From assembly GCA_033032175.1 (NCBI GenBank), contig JAVKPJ010000052.1:1-64000 (forward strand): a stretch of 64,000 nucleotides of DNA. Direction: 5' to 3'. Below, one piece after another: positions 8,494 to 18,665 of this stretch. The notes under the pieces are model-generated. The model worked only from the letters and a program-made list of their open reading frames with translations, ran no database searches and was not told where the DNA came from. Position 1 is the stretch's first letter, and every line of letters starts with the position of its first letter. The stretch is from Saturnia japonica. Taxonomy: Eukaryota > Arthropoda > Insecta > Lepidoptera > Saturniidae. Both the position numbers and the translations under genes were made by a program.

Positions 8494-8837
8494 GCGCTCT
8501 TCCCGGTACCCCTCTGCGTATCAGAGGGGACTTTGGAGGAGCGCCGGCTGGAAGGCCGTTAAAAGCTCCTGGGTGTGGCGTTGAGCAGCGCACCCAGTAC
8601 CGGGCTGGGGCCGATGAGGGCTCAGTTTGAGCCCCAAGGGCCCAGTTCCGGGTAGCGGCTGGCGGGATCGGTTGTTTTATACCGATCCCGGCAGGCGTAC
8701 TGCGAACTAGAAGGATTGAAATTTGATGATGGACAAGGCAAAGTTAAAAAGTTTAATACCCCAGGAGGGTACCCGCAAGGGAGAATCCCCCCGAGCATAG
8801 TCGGGCTGCCCCACGTTCTCTGGGGGGGGCAAAATTT

Positions 8838-10787
8838 TTGCGCGACTCCGATAAAACTACGACTACGGCAAGAACACGGGAAACCGATTCCATCAAGAAA
8901 ATGACGACTACGGACAAACGCACACTGGCTGCTGATCAGCCTGTTGTTCGGATTCTCAGGGATCTCTCACTGGACCGTTTTTCGGTCAGACACTGGTCTG
9001 AGAGCCCCGATATTACAACGACGGAAGCTGTGTCTGACAGGAAGCGGACACATGAAGATAAACCGGGTGTTACTGGTGGGGACGCTACGCCTAGTAAGGT
9101 AACAACGGCCCAGAGAGGAAGAGCACGTGACCGGGGTGGTTCAACTAGGTCAACGAGTGTTCCAGGGGGTGCGGTTGAGTCGCGGGATGAGAGTTCCTCT
9201 GTCCGCGGTAACACTCTGCAGAAGTTACCTGCAGAGCCGCCTCTAGACTTTGAGGCTCTCGACCCGGAGAGCCTGAGGGCTCTGGCGACAAGTAAAGTTG
9301 ACACTATCCTTGAGGTATGCAGAGTGTCTAGCAACCTCAAGGGTACGTGCATAAAGGCGCTGAAGGAGGCAGCTAGAACCCTCCAGGAGGTGACGGCAAC
9401 TGCGCTTAGGCGCACGGTGGCAGAAGAGACTTTACTCTTGCGGCGAGAAACGCGGAAGCTTCGCGAAGAAGTGGTAGAGCTGAAGACGGAGCTCGCTGCT
9501 CTACGTGGCAGGGCAGATGCTCTACCTCTGCCACCAGTGCCGGCACTGCGGCCGGAGTCTTCCAGTCAGGAAGAACATACTTTGCCGCAGAACGTGCAAG
9601 ACGTATTGGCGGATCACATGGTGCGCATGGAGCGGTCGCTTCGGCTCTCCTTGGGTGAGGCAATGTCCGCCCAGATTGAGGCGTTGGGAGACCGTTTCCT
9701 GCCCGCTAAGGTGGTCCGCCCACCCTTGAATGCAAACCGCAAGGCGACTCCCGGGCCCACAGTACCCAAGCCTGTAAGGGCTAAGACTGCAGGACCTAAG
9801 TTGACAAGGTCTCTCCCTGCGGTGACTACCAGTCCGAAGGGAGTACACTGCGAACCGCTCCCTGGATCCGCTCCTGCTCCTGCTCCTCCAGTGATGCCTG
9901 ACGGGGAGTGGACAATTGTAGCTCGTCGCCGACGCCGAAACAAGAAGCCCACTAAGGCTTCGATGGTAGCGGCTTCCATCCCACCTGGAGGCAAGCCTAA
10001 GCCTAAACCAAGGGCGAAGCTCCCTTCGACACCGCGCTCGGCTGCGGTTGTTATTACGCTGCAGCCGGGAGCTGTGGCGGAGGGATTTAGCTATAAGGAC
10101 GCTCTTTTAGAAGCGAGGGACCGAGTGAGTATGGCAGAGCTCGGTATAGAGGATTTCTCGTGGCGCCCCTCTGCCACTGGATCCAGGATCGTAGAGATTC
10201 GGGGCGATCAAAGTTCGGAGCAGGCCGATAGGCTGGCGGAGCGCCTCCAGGAAGAGTTGTCGGGGTTGGCTGTGGTGACTCGGCCCGTTAAAAGGGCCCA
10301 TATCCGAGTCATAGGACTGGATGAATCCGTCTCGGTGGAGGAAGTCGTTGCGGCTGCAGCGACTAAGGGAAGTTGTGAGCCAGCTCTAATCAGGGCTGGC
10401 TCTATTAACACCTATGGCAGGGGCAGCGGCGCAGTCCATCTTGCGTTACCTGTAGCCGCTGCCAAGGTGGTGGTGGAGGCGGGTCGCCTCCTAGTCGGGT
10501 GGAGTGCGGCTCGTGTGCGCCTCCTGGAGGGTGGGCCCATGCGGTGTTACCGCTGCATGGAGGTAGGCCACACGCGTCCGCTCTGCCCATCAACGGCGGT
10601 CAATAGAGGAGCACTGTGCTTCCGATGCGGAGAGCCTGGCCACAAGGCGCAAGCGTGCACTGCTGAAAAGCTGCACTGCGCCTTGTGTGCCGACGCCGGA
10701 AGGCCGGCGGGGCACTACATGGGGGGTGCCCAATGTAGGCCCCCTGAAAAGAGAGGAAGGGCACCGCCTGCACCACCACCTCCGTAG
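8838..10787 (+). CDS. E3 ORF1: gag-like nucleic-acid-binding protein, longest intact gag-only ORF (649 codons)
   Basis: The likely original start is the ATG at 8729 (MDKAKLKSLIPQEGT), but a deletion of a few bases inside the structured block puts it out of frame with a stop near 8800; the open frame resumes at 8838. Order in the protein: TTT-rich segment; LRDLSLDRFSVRHW motif (about 35-48); KVTTAQRGRARDRG basic motif; coiled-coil-prone region (about 145-225, RALATSKVDTILEV...LRRETRKLREEV); LGDRFLPAKVVRPPL linker; basic RRRRRNKK stretch; RNA-binding-like domain (VITLQPGAV..., then VIGLDESVSVEEV); three zinc knuckles (C570-C583, C594-C607 both CX2CX4HX4C; C614-C633, CX2CX8HX6C); Pro-rich tail. 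This layout is that of ORF1 in R1/TRAS/SART-type elements, which packages its RNA. No ORF2 follows. Confidence 0.92.
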   Translation: MRDSDKTTTTARTRETDSIKKMTTTDKRTLAADQPVVRILRDLSLDRFSVRHWSESPDITTTEAVSDRKRTHEDKPGVTGGDATPSKVTTAQRGRARDRGGSTRSTSVPGGAVESRDESSSVRGNTLQKLPAEPPLDFEALDPESLRALATSKVDTILEVCRVSSNLKGTCIKALKEAARTLQEVTATALRRTVAEETLLLRRETRKLREEVVELKTELAALRGRADALPLPPVPALRPESSSQEEHTLPQNVQDVLADHMVRMERSLRLSLGEAMSAQIEALGDRFLPAKVVRPPLNANRKATPGPTVPKPVRAKTAGPKLTRSLPAVTTSPKGVHCEPLPGSAPAPAPPVMPDGEWTIVARRRRRNKKPTKASMVAASIPPGGKPKPKPRAKLPSTPRSAAVVITLQPGAVAEGFSYKDALLEARDRVSMAELGIEDFSWRPSATGSRIVEIRGDQSSEQADRLAERLQEELSGLAVVTRPVKRAHIRVIGLDESVSVEEVVAAAATKGSCEPALIRAGSINTYGRGSGAVHLALPVAAAKVVVEAGRLLVGWSAARVRLLEGGPMRCYRCMEVGHTRPLCPSTAVNRGALCFRCGEPGHKAQACTAEKLHCALCADAGRPAGHYMGGAQCRPPEKRGRAPPAPPPP

Positions 10788-11039
10788 GGGGGGTAGCGTA
10801 GACGTTGGGTGTTAGGAGGGAGTGTTTTTCGCCTCCTTCCTTCACCTTTGCTGAACCAAGGGGAGACGGGTCGGGGGGCCCGTCTTTCCATTGCACTGGT
10901 TCAGCCGTCTGGGAGACAGTTGGGGTTGTACCAGACTGTCTCTCTTTAGCGCCGGGGCCCAATTGCGGCCGGCCGCCGGGGCAACGCGGCTGATTGCACA
11001 CCGCAGTGCCCGCGCGCCCCACTATGGCGGCCGATGGTA

Positions 11040-11123
11040 CACCGTGGAGTTTTAGTGAGTAGGAGTCTCACATAACCACTCGTCCCCCCGGGCGAGTGTG
11101 TACCCATGAAGGGTTTCTCCACG

Positions 11124-11125
<2 letters not shown>
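11040..11125 (+). other. E3 3'-terminal three-stem RNA structure
   Basis: GTGGAG/CTCCAC closing stem, GTGAG/CTCAC arm and CACTCG/CGAGTG arm immediately before poly(A). Confidence 0.75.
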
Positions 11126-11152
<27 letters not shown>

Positions 11153-11154
<2 letters not shown>

Positions 11155-11196
11155 TTAGGTTAGGTTAGGTTAGGTTAGGTTAGGTTAGGTTAGGTT
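11153..11196 (+). repeat. TTAGG array (about 9 units)
   Basis: Perfect repeat between E3 poly(A) and truncated E4. Confidence 0.97.
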
Positions 11197-11197
11197 A

Positions 11198-12190
11198 CCG
11201 AGAGGGTCCCAGATCATCGTGGGAGGCGTCCCAATCGGCATCCAGTCCAATATGAAATATCTTGGACTCGTTCTGGATAGCCGATGGGACTTTGTAGAGC
11301 ACTTCAGGCAGCTGACCCCCCGTCTTATGGGCGCTGCGGCCGCGTTAGCGCGGCTGTTGCCCAACCTGGGGGGTCCAAATTCCGCGTGCCGAAGGCTCTA
11401 CATGGGGATCGTGCGGTCCATGGCCCTTTACGGGGCCCCGGTGTGGGCTGAGAACCTGGCGGCCCGTAATATCGCCGCTCTGCGCAAGCCGCAGAGAGCG
11501 ATGGCCGTCAGAGCAGCCCGGGGATATCGCACGATCTCCTTCGAGGCAGCCTCCCTACTGGCCGGATCTCCGCCATGGGATCTGGAGGCGGAAGCCCTCG
11601 CGTCGCTCTACAGGTGGCGCGGGGAGGCGTTGGAGAGAGGAATACGACCTGCGCCTCGTGAGATCGAGGCGCGGAGGGCAGAGCTCCACCAGATCATAGT
11701 CATGGCGGAGTGGGACCGACGACTGGAGCACCCCAGCGCCGGCGTGACGACCGTCGAGGCCGTGAGGCCTCATTTGACGGCGTGGGTACGGAGGCGGCAC
11801 GGCACCCTAACCTTCCGGCTGACGCAGGTGCTCTCGGGACACGGATGTTTCGGGAGTTACCTGTGTCGTATAGGCCGAGAGCCAACAACTGGGTGCCATC
11901 ATTGTGGCTGCGAGGTCGATAACGCGCAGCACACACTGACCGCCTGTCCCGCATGGGACTCGTCACGCCGCGACCTCATCGCGGCTATAGGGCCCGATCT
12001 CTCACTCCCGACCGTCGTTTCGTCCATGGTTGCGAGTGAGAGCGGGTGGAACTCCGTCGCCTCATTCTGCGAGGACGTCATGCTCGCAAAGGAGGCGGCG
12101 GAGAGGGAGAGGGAGCAGACGTCAGAGCTCCCCTCCCGCGGTCGACGAACCCGGCGGCGTAGGGTCAGGAATGACCTCCTGCCGCCGTAA
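11198..12190 (+). pseudogene. E4 ORF2 C-terminal fragment (after the RT core)
   Basis: 331 codons, uninterrupted, equal to the last third of E7 ORF2: the RT connection/thumb region (YLGLVLDSRWDFVEHF...), the CHHCGCEVDNAQH...C zinc motif, and the basic tail RRTRRRRVRNDLLPP. It lacks endonuclease and RT catalytic residues, so it is not functional as an enzyme. Confidence 0.93.
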
Positions 12191-12428
12191 AAAACGGCCT
12201 GCGGGTGTCGGACGCGGGCACGTCCTTCGCCCTTGCAGCCAATGCACAGGCCCGAGGCGAGGCGCATCAGTGTTCGATGCGCCCCTCGTAGGTTCGTCGG
12301 AGGGTGTCACACATCTCGACCCCTCAGACCGCTGAAGGTGGCCCCTTATGAGGGGCCTACACCCGTCGGGCGAGTAGAAGTAATGCGCAAGCTGTCCCTA
12401 CTCCCCGGCCAAATGGGTGAAAGAGTAA

Positions 12429-12517
12429 CACCGTGGGGTTTTAGTCAGTAAGAGTCTGACATACCCCTCTCGAGCTGCCCGGCTCGGGAGGCGGATCCAT
12501 GTAGGATTTCCCCACGT
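12429..12517 (+). other. E4 3'-terminal three-stem RNA structure (TA type)
   Basis: CGTGGGG/CCCCACG, GTCAG/CTGAC and the CTCTCGAGC/GCTCGGGAG arm, as in E7. Confidence 0.78.
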
Positions 12518-12539
12518 AAAAAAAAAAAAAAAAAAAAAA

Positions 12540-12598
12540 GGTTAGGTTAGGTTAGGTTAGGTTAGGTTAGGTTAGGTTAGGTTAGGTTAGGTTAGGTT
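12540..12598 (+). repeat. TTAGG array (about 12 units)
   Basis: Perfect repeat between E4 and E5. Confidence 0.97.
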
Positions 12599-12603
12599 GG
12601 GGC

Positions 12604-12680
12604 GGGGTGCGATGTCAGAAACCTCCTCGTGGTGCACCCCGGGCAACGTCGACCAGTTTGGTCGGCGGCTAATATCTGAC
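12604..12680 (+). ncRNA. HDV-like ribozyme at the 5' end of E5
   Basis: P1 GGGGTGC/GCACCCC, P2 GTCAGA/TCTGAC, loop TCCTCGT, GGGCAAC, P4 GTCGACC/GGTCGGC, J4/2 GGCTAATA. Confidence 0.87.
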
Positions 12681-12919
12681 GCGCTCCTCCTGGTATCCCT
12701 CTGATTATCAGAGGGGACCATGGAGGGGCGCTGGCTGGAGGGCCGTTAAAAGCTCCTGGGTGTGGCATGTGCGCGGCGCACCCAGTACCGGGCTGGGGCC
12801 GATGAGGGCTCACTTTTGAGCCCCAAGGGCCCAGTTCCGGACAGCGGCTGGCGGGATCGGTAGCTTTTATACCGGTCCCGGCAGGTGTACCGCAAACTTG
12901 ACGTAGATCCGTAGCTAAG

Positions 12920-15024
12920 ATGGAAGGTGCAAAATTAAAAAAAGAACTACCCCAGGAGGGTACCAGCTCCTCAAGAGCTGGAGAATCCCTCCCCGAGCAT
13001 AGCTCGGGCTGCCCCGCGTTTTCTGGGGGGGGCAGAGTTTTGCGCAGTTCGAAAACACAAACAACGACCATGGCGAGCACAAGGACACATGATATCCAAC
13101 AAACGAAGACATTGGCAACCCCAATACGGACAACTGATTCTCCACGTGTTGTTCTGGAGAAGAAAGCGGAGCTTGACTCTTTTGCGGTCAAGCACTGGGC
13201 TATTGCTGACAGCGCTGGTAGCACAACGCCTTTGGCGTTTGATAACAGGAAGCGGCCGCGTCTGGTTGATGTGACTAGTGGGAACGGAGTGGATACTCCT
13301 CCCTTCAAAGTCAACACAGCCCGAAGAGGAAAGGCGCACGACCCTGGGTCATCGGCCGGGTTACTCGTGCGACTGCTGTTGGGGAGGCAGGTCTCCCTGC
13401 CGCACCGTCCTGCAGTGTTGAGGCGTGTGACGAGGCGAAAGTGGAAGTGCTCGATGACATCGAGTTGCTCGATCCTGCAAGGCTCAGTGCGCTTGCTAAC
13501 GAGAAGGTGGACGCGATCCTTGAGGTTGCCAAGAGATCTGGCAACCTCAAGGGTACTTTCATCAAGTCTCTGAAGGAGGCGGCCTGGACCTTGCAGGAGG
13601 TTACATCTACTGCCCTGACTCGTACTGTGTCGAGCGAAACGCTTCTCCTCCGCAGGGAGACACGTAGGCTGCGCCAGGAGGTCACGGAGCTCAGGGCGGA
13701 GCTTGACGCACTGCGTAGATCAACCACGGCGCTACCATTGTCGCCAGTGATAGGGGCGCAGCCAGAACTGCAGCCGGAGTCCCAGCCGGAGCCTTCCTGC
13801 CAGGAACTTGACGTCTTGCCGAAACCTATGGCTAACTTTTTAGATAAACACTTGGTGGGGATGGAGCGGTCGCTCCGACTATCTTTGGGGGAGGTTATTA
13901 CGGCCCGCATAGAGGGCTTGGAGGACCGTCTCCTCCCCGTTAAAGTGATCCGACCACCATTGGCGGCAAATAAGAAGGTGTCAGGCTCTGCAGCTCCTAA
14001 GGTTGCAAGATCCAAGACTACGCGATGCAAGTCTCCAGAGCCTCTGGAAATGGAGTTGGTCCCACCTCCGGTACCGACTTCGGCTCCAGGCACCGTTCCT
14101 GTTCCAGGACCTGAGAAAGATGGCTGGACCACTGTGTCCCGCCGTCATAAGCGCAGAGGTAAAAAGGCACCAGCTGCGGCACAGTCGGTTGCTGCGGCAA
14201 AAGCTCCGTCTTCAAATGGGAAGAAGGCGCCTGGGAGTAAACCCAAGAAGGGGCTCCCTTCTACGCCGAAATCGGCTGCAGTGATTGTTACACTGCGGCC
14301 TGAGGCGGTGGAGAGGGGAGTTACTTACAAGGCGGCCCTTATGGGGGTGAGCCGGGCTGCGGTAGCCGAACTCGGCATAGAGAACCTGTCGCTTCGCCCT
14401 GCGGCCACGGGATCTAGAATCATACAGATTCCTGGCGCCCGTGGTCGGGAGCAGGCTGACGGGTTGGCCCAAAAGCTCCGGGAGGCGTTGGCGGATGTGG
14501 CCACTGTGGCCATACCGGTGAAAAGAGCAAACGTCCGGGTCATAGGGCTCGACGAGACGGTTACGGTGGCAGAAGTCGTTGCTTTGGCGGCGGCGAAAGG
14601 TGGCTGTGAGCCATCGCTTATTAGGCCGGGCGAGATACGCCCCTACGGGAGGGGCAGTGGAGCGATCCACCTGTCGCTCCCAGTCGCCGCTGCCAAAGCA
14701 CTGATGGAATCTGGTCGCTTCCTCGTGGGCTGGAGCTCTGCTCGCGTTCGCTTGTTGAAGGGGGGACCACTTAGGTGCTATCGGTGCCTTGACGTTGGCC
14801 ATACCCGGCCTATTTGTACGTCGGTTGTCGACCGAGGGACATTGTGTTTCCGGTGCGGGGAACCTGGACACAAGGCACAGCAGTGTACAGCTAAAAAGCT
14901 GCATTGTGCCCTGTGTGCCGACGCCAATAGGCCGGCGGATCATTATATGGGTGGCGCCAAGTGTAGGCCTCCCGACCAAAAGAAGGCACCGCCTACAGAC
15001 TCGAGCACCATAGGGGATGCGTAG
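12920..15024 (+). pseudogene. E5 ORF1 (gag-like), one main frameshift
   Basis: Start MEGAKLKKELPQEGT at 12920. The N-terminal frame is readable to about 13370 (PQEGT block with an 8-G run, SFAVKHW motif, KVNTARRGKAHDPG). After a shift at about 13370-13440 the second frame, about 13441-15024 (527 codons), carries the coiled-coil region, a Pro/Glu linker, the RNA-binding-like domain (VIGLDETVTVAEV) and three zinc knuckles near the end. It ends DSSTIGDA. About 700 residues if undisturbed, similar to TA ORF1. Confidence 0.88.
12949..13035 (+). other. E5 structured coding block (PQEGT module)
   Basis: Codes for PQEGTSS...GESL...GCPAFSGGG. As RNA it forms a GGAGGG/CCCTCC hairpin with an inner AGCTC/GAGCT stem, then CCGAGC/GCTCGG, then TGCCCC/GGGGCA. 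See the E16 copy for details. Confidence 0.65.
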
Positions 15025-15263
15025 ACGTTGGGCAGTAGGTGGGGGTGCTTAACCGCCTCTTTCCTCTGCCCTTGCTGGACCAAGGGGAGACGGGTCGGGG
15101 GGCCCGTCTTCCCATTGCACTGGTTCAGCCGTCTGGGAGACAGTTGGGGTTGTACCAGACTGTCTCTCTTTAGCGCCGAGGCCCGACTGGGGCCGGCCGC
15201 CGGGGCGACGTGGCAGATTGCAACCGCATTGCCCGCGGCGTCCCGCTATGGCGGCCGATGGTA

Positions 15264-15346
15264 CACCGTGGAGTTTTAGTGAGTAGGAGTCTCACATAAC
15301 CACTCGTCCCCCCGGGCGAGTGTGTACCCATGACGGGTTTCTCCAC

Positions 15347-15349
<3 letters not shown>
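15264..15349 (+). other. E5 3'-terminal three-stem RNA structure (gag-only reference)
   Basis: Reference for the alpha/beta 3' end. Closing stem CGTGGAG/CTCCACG. First arm GTGAG-TAGGAGT-CTCAC. Second arm CACTCG-TCCCCCCGGG-CGAGTG. Against TA (GTGGGG/CCCCAC; GTCAG/CTGAC) and TB (CATGGGG/CCCCATG; CCGG/CCGG) both sides of the stems change together. A 3' UTR stem-loop is needed for mobility of the Bombyx telomeric element SART1, so a role as the ORF2 recognition site is plausible. Confidence 0.8.
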
Positions 15350-15385
<36 letters not shown>

Positions 15386-15387
<2 letters not shown>

Positions 15388-15394
15388 TTAGGTT
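15386..15394 (+). repeat. Short telomeric spacer GGTTAGGTT
   Basis: Fewer than two repeats between E5 and E6. Confidence 0.9.
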
Positions 15395-15472
15395 GGGGCA
15401 CGAGTCAGGAACCTCCGCGTGGTGTGTCCCGGGCAACGTCGACCGCTTCACGGTCGGCGGCGAATACCTGAC
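15395..15472 (+). ncRNA. HDV-like ribozyme at the 5' end of E6
   Basis: P1 GGGGCAC/GTGTCCC, P2 GTCAGG/CCTGAC, P4 GTCGACCG/CGGTCGGC (the mismatch present in E2 is paired here), J4/2 GGCGAATA. Confidence 0.88.
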
Positions 15473-15479
15473 AGGGGGG

Positions 15480-15483
<4 letters not shown>

Positions 15484-15532
<49 letters not shown>
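15484..15532 (+). repeat. 49-nt T tract in the beta 5' UTR
   Basis: Same position as in E2, followed by CTTTTCTGGGG. The length differs from the 55 T of E2. Confidence 0.95.
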
Positions 15533-15957
15533 CTTTTCTGGGGTTTCTTCCTCCGTCGTTACATCCCTCTGATTAGCAGAGGGAGTGACTGGACGGGGCG
15601 ATGGCGGGCCCGGCGAGCACTAACCTGCCGTCGGGCAGGTAAGTGGGGCTTTTCTCACTGCCTCCGTCATTCTCGTAATCCCATCGAAGTGTCGTGGTCA
15701 TGTCTCGCGGCTTCGATGGGACCGAGGGCCTCGGCTTCACCGCCCGGACCGCGAGGAAGAAAACCTCTATAAAAAATCACCCCAATCCCAAGTGGCGGCG
15801 CACCACGAGGGGATGCGTGGCTGGGGGGAGTCCAGTCACGAGTGCGACCCCCGTCAGAGAACCGGCCGACTCTCTGACGGGTTACGTTAGGCTTACCCAG
15901 GCACAGGGGGCACTGCCTGGGTGGACCTTCTCTTCCCCCACTCTCGTGGGAACAACA
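15533..15957 (+). promoter_or_regulatory. E6 5' UTR, TA-type leader
   Basis: Same hairpin and TA-like blocks as E2 (5758-6171); no gene seen. Confidence 0.45.
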
Positions 15958-17798
15958 ATGAGTGAAACTAACCCAAAAATTTTAACACTTAGGTTTAAGG
16001 AATGTCGTGGAAATGTGGTGAGTGACGAGGGAAGTGCGGGGGGTCTAAAGCGGGTAGGGGAACCGCTTACATTAGATCCAGTAATAGCCCCGAAAGTAAC
16101 AACGGCCCAGAGGGGTAGGGCACATGACCCAGGGTCTTCGGCGGGTCAGAGGCATGCAGATACTGGCGATGCAGCTTCCTGGAAAGGGCCAGAGGTTGAT
16201 GAGGAGAAGGGAGCTAGTGAGGAGCTCTGGGTTGAGGAGGAACAGGCCATCGAAACCCTTGACCCCGATATGCTAAGAGCTCTGGCTGGCGAAAAGATTG
16301 CCAAGATATACGACGTCTGCAAGAAGTCTGGCAATCTAAAAGGGACGTCTATTAAAGACCTGAAGGGATCGGCCAGTGTCCTACAAGAGATTGTGTCCAC
16401 GGCGTTGACACGCACTGTGACCGAGGAGACGCTTTGCCTTCGGCGCATGATATCGAGGCTCCGCCGAGAGCTCGTGCAGGTTAAGGCAGAGATTCTGGAT
16501 ATGCGTCAGGAGGCCGACGCGAGAAAGGAGGTTCCTCCACCATCTCCTGAGTCTCTGTCAGGGCCTCAGGGGCAGGAGTCCATAGCGGTTGCTATCCAGG
16601 GCCTGGAGCGTACATTTCAGAAGTCTTTTGGTGAGATGAACGCCCGCCTGGTGGTGTTAGAGGACCGCTTAGTCCCAGTGACTCGTCCTCGTCCTCCTTT
16701 GGCCGCAGACAAGAGACCGACGGCTGCCAGCACCACTGGAACAAAGACTTCAGGTCCCAAGCCTGTGCCTCGCGCGATGCCTTCGCTCTGCGATGCCGGG
16801 CTGACGGCGTCCTCTCAAGTGCCTGTCCTGGGTATGGAATGGGCACGCCTTCCGGCACCGACGGATTCCGATGCGGCGTGGACCACGGTTGTGGCTCGTC
16901 GCAAAAAAGAAGAAGAAGGTGGCGATACATTCGGTGCCAGCGGTGGCTGCGCCGGTTGCTCCTGCTCTCCAGAAGGGTACGCCTGGGCAAAAGCCGAAGC
17001 CTAAGCTCCCCTCGCCCCCACGCTCAGCTGCAGTGCTTATAACGCTGCAGCCTGAGGCAGTGGCTCAGGGGGTGAGCTACAAGGAGGCCTTTCTGAGGGC
17101 ACGATTGGCGTCTGACTTGCCCGCCCTGGGCATCGAGGATTTATCGGTCAGAGAGACCGCTACGGGCGCCAGGGTCATTGAGATCCCCGGAGCCCAAGGT
17201 GCGACACAGGCCGATAAGTTGGCACATTGCCTCCGGACGGCATTAGAGGGCGTGGCCAACTATAGGCAGGCCAATGAAGCGTGTGGACGTCCGCATCGTT
17301 GGCCTGGATGACTCGGTGTCGAAGGAAGAGGTGGTGGCAGCTGTCGCGACCAAGGGAGGGTGCGCGACAGATGAAATTAGGGTGGGGGAAATCCAGACCT
17401 CGGGGAGAACCTTGGGAAGAGTCCATATGTCCCTCCCTGTCACCGCGGCGAAAGTACTCGTTGAGGGGGGACGCCTCCTGGTAGGATGGAGTTCGGCCCG
17501 AGTCCATCTCCTGGAGCAAAAGCCTCTGAGGTGCTTCAGGTGTTTGGGCTTGGGTCATACGCGGCCTACTTGCCCATCGACGGTTGATAGGGGGGGGCTG
17601 TGTTTCCGGTGCGGGAAGCCGGGTCACAGAGCGCAAGAGTGTGAGGCTGAGGCGCTTCATTGCGCCTACTGTGCCGATAGCGGGAGGCCAGCAGGCCATT
17701 ACATGGGGGGCGTCAGCTGTCGGCCACCTCCCGTAAAAGGGCGGGTTCAGCCAGTGCTGAGTCCTCCGCTGGACATTAGCGTAGACGTTGGGCAGTAG
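15958..17798 (+). pseudogene. E6 ORF1 (gag-like), two frameshifts
   Basis: Start MSETNPKILTLRF. The frame is open from 15958 to about 16905, where a six-A run (five A in E2) shifts it. It continues in the 16871-17260 frame, shifts again near 17260 (GGCCAACTATAGG), and continues in the 17274-17798 frame with the GLDDSVSKEEV domain and three zinc knuckles. In the N-terminus EEKGASEELWVEEEQAIETLDPD is intact, which shows where E2 is broken. About 613 residues if undisturbed. Confidence 0.88.
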
Positions 17799-18021
17799 GT
17801 GGGGGGTTTACAGGCCTCTCTCCGCTGTCCTTGCTGGACCAAGGGGAGACGGGTCGGGGGGCCCGTCTTCCCATTGCACTGGTTCAGCCGTCTGGGAGAC
17901 AGTTGGGGTTGTACCAGACTGTCTCCCTTTAGCGCCGGGGCCCGACTGGGGCCGGCCGCCGGGGCGTCGCGGCCGATTGCAACCGCAGTGCCCGCGCGCC
18001 CCACTATGGCGGCCGATGGTA

Positions 18022-18104
18022 CACCGTGGAGTTTTAGTGAGTAGGAGTCTCACATAACCACTCGTCCCCCCGGGCGAGTGTGTACCCATGACGGGTTTCT
18101 CCAC

Positions 18105-18106
<2 letters not shown>
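18022..18106 (+). other. E6 3'-terminal three-stem RNA structure
   Basis: Same stems as E5; followed by poly(A). Confidence 0.75.
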
Positions 18107-18153
<47 letters not shown>

Positions 18154-18155
<2 letters not shown>

Positions 18156-18167
18156 TTAGGTTAGGTT
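18154..18167 (+). repeat. Short TTAGG spacer (14 nt)
   Basis: GGTTAGGTTAGGTT between E6 and E7. Confidence 0.93.
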
Positions 18168-18245
18168 GGGGTGCGAGTCAGGAACCTCCGCGTGGTGCAT
18201 CCCGGGCAACGGCGGCCGCTTCTCGGCCGACGGCTAATACCTGAC
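18168..18245 (+). ncRNA. HDV-like ribozyme at the 5' end of E7
   Basis: P1 GGGGTGC/GCATCCC (one G-U), P2 GTCAGG/CCTGAC, loop TCCGCGT, GGGCAAC. P4 is GC-rich (GGCGGCCG with CGGCCGAC), unlike the alpha P4. J4/2 is GGCTAATA. The fold is retained although P4 has changed on both sides. Confidence 0.86.
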
Positions 18246-18665
18246 GGGGGGGCGACGTTTACCGTTCATCTTCTATTTAGAGGGTTCGAAGACGTAGCGT
18301 GTTGGCGGGCTCGGCGTGCACTCACACTGCCGTCGGGCGGGCAGGTTGGACAACTTGTTCGGCTTGTCGCCGACGATCTCGTAATCCCATCGGAGTGTCG
18401 TGGTCATGTCTCGCGGCTTCGCATGGGACCGAGGGTCTTGGCTTCACCGCCCGGACCGCGAGGAAGAAAACCTCTATAAAAAATTACCCTAATCCCAAGC
18501 GGCGGCGCACCGCGAGGGGATGCGTGGCTGGTGGGAGACCAGTCACGAGTGCGACCCCCGTCAGAGAACCGGCCGACTCTCTTGACGGGTTACGCTAGGC
18601 TTACCCAGGCACAGGGGGCACTGCCTGGGTGGACCGTTACTTCCCCCACAATCGTGGGAACAAAA
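18246..18665 (+). promoter_or_regulatory. E7 5' UTR (TA leader)
   Basis: No ORF of note. It contains CTCTATAAAAAATTACCC, GGCGGCGCACCGCGAGG, a CCGTCAGAGAACCGGCCGAC segment near 18560, and CCCAGGCACAGGGGGCACTGCCTGGG, which can fold as a hairpin (near 18605). Shared with beta, E11 and E12; lacks the beta T tract. Confidence 0.45.

Larger units (their letters stand above)
8417..11152 (+). mobile_element. E3: gag-only family alpha, ORF1 almost intact
   Basis: About 2.74 kb. It starts exactly at GGGGTGC after GGTT; 3' UTR 10788-11125, poly(A) of 27 (11126-11152). The best-preserved gag-only copy. Confidence 0.92.
11197..12539 (+). mobile_element. E4: 5'-truncated TA element (3' 1.3 kb)
   Basis: It begins inside ORF2, at the point equal to 23012 in E7, directly after GGTT. 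It then matches E7 almost base for base through the 3' UTR (12191-12517) to a poly(A) of 22 (12518-12539). This is a typical product of incomplete target-primed reverse transcription. Confidence 0.93.
12599..15385 (+). mobile_element. E5: gag-only family alpha
   Basis: Full length. Five extra bases (GGGGC, 12599-12603) precede the ribozyme start at 12604. ORF1 is in two frames; 3' UTR 15025-15349; poly(A) of 36 (15350-15385). Confidence 0.92.
15395..18153 (+). mobile_element. E6: gag-only family beta, near-identical to E2
   Basis: Full length, about 2.76 kb. It starts exactly at GGGGCAC. 3' UTR 17799-18106, poly(A) of 47 (18107-18153). Its neighbours and spacer differ from those of E2, so E2 and E6 look like two recent insertions, not one duplicated block. 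Confidence 0.92.

Noticed and set aside
10788..11125. Remnant of ORF2 in the gag-only 3' UTR
   Set aside because: The about 330-nt 3' UTR has no similarity to endonuclease, RT or the C-terminal zinc region in any frame that I can see.
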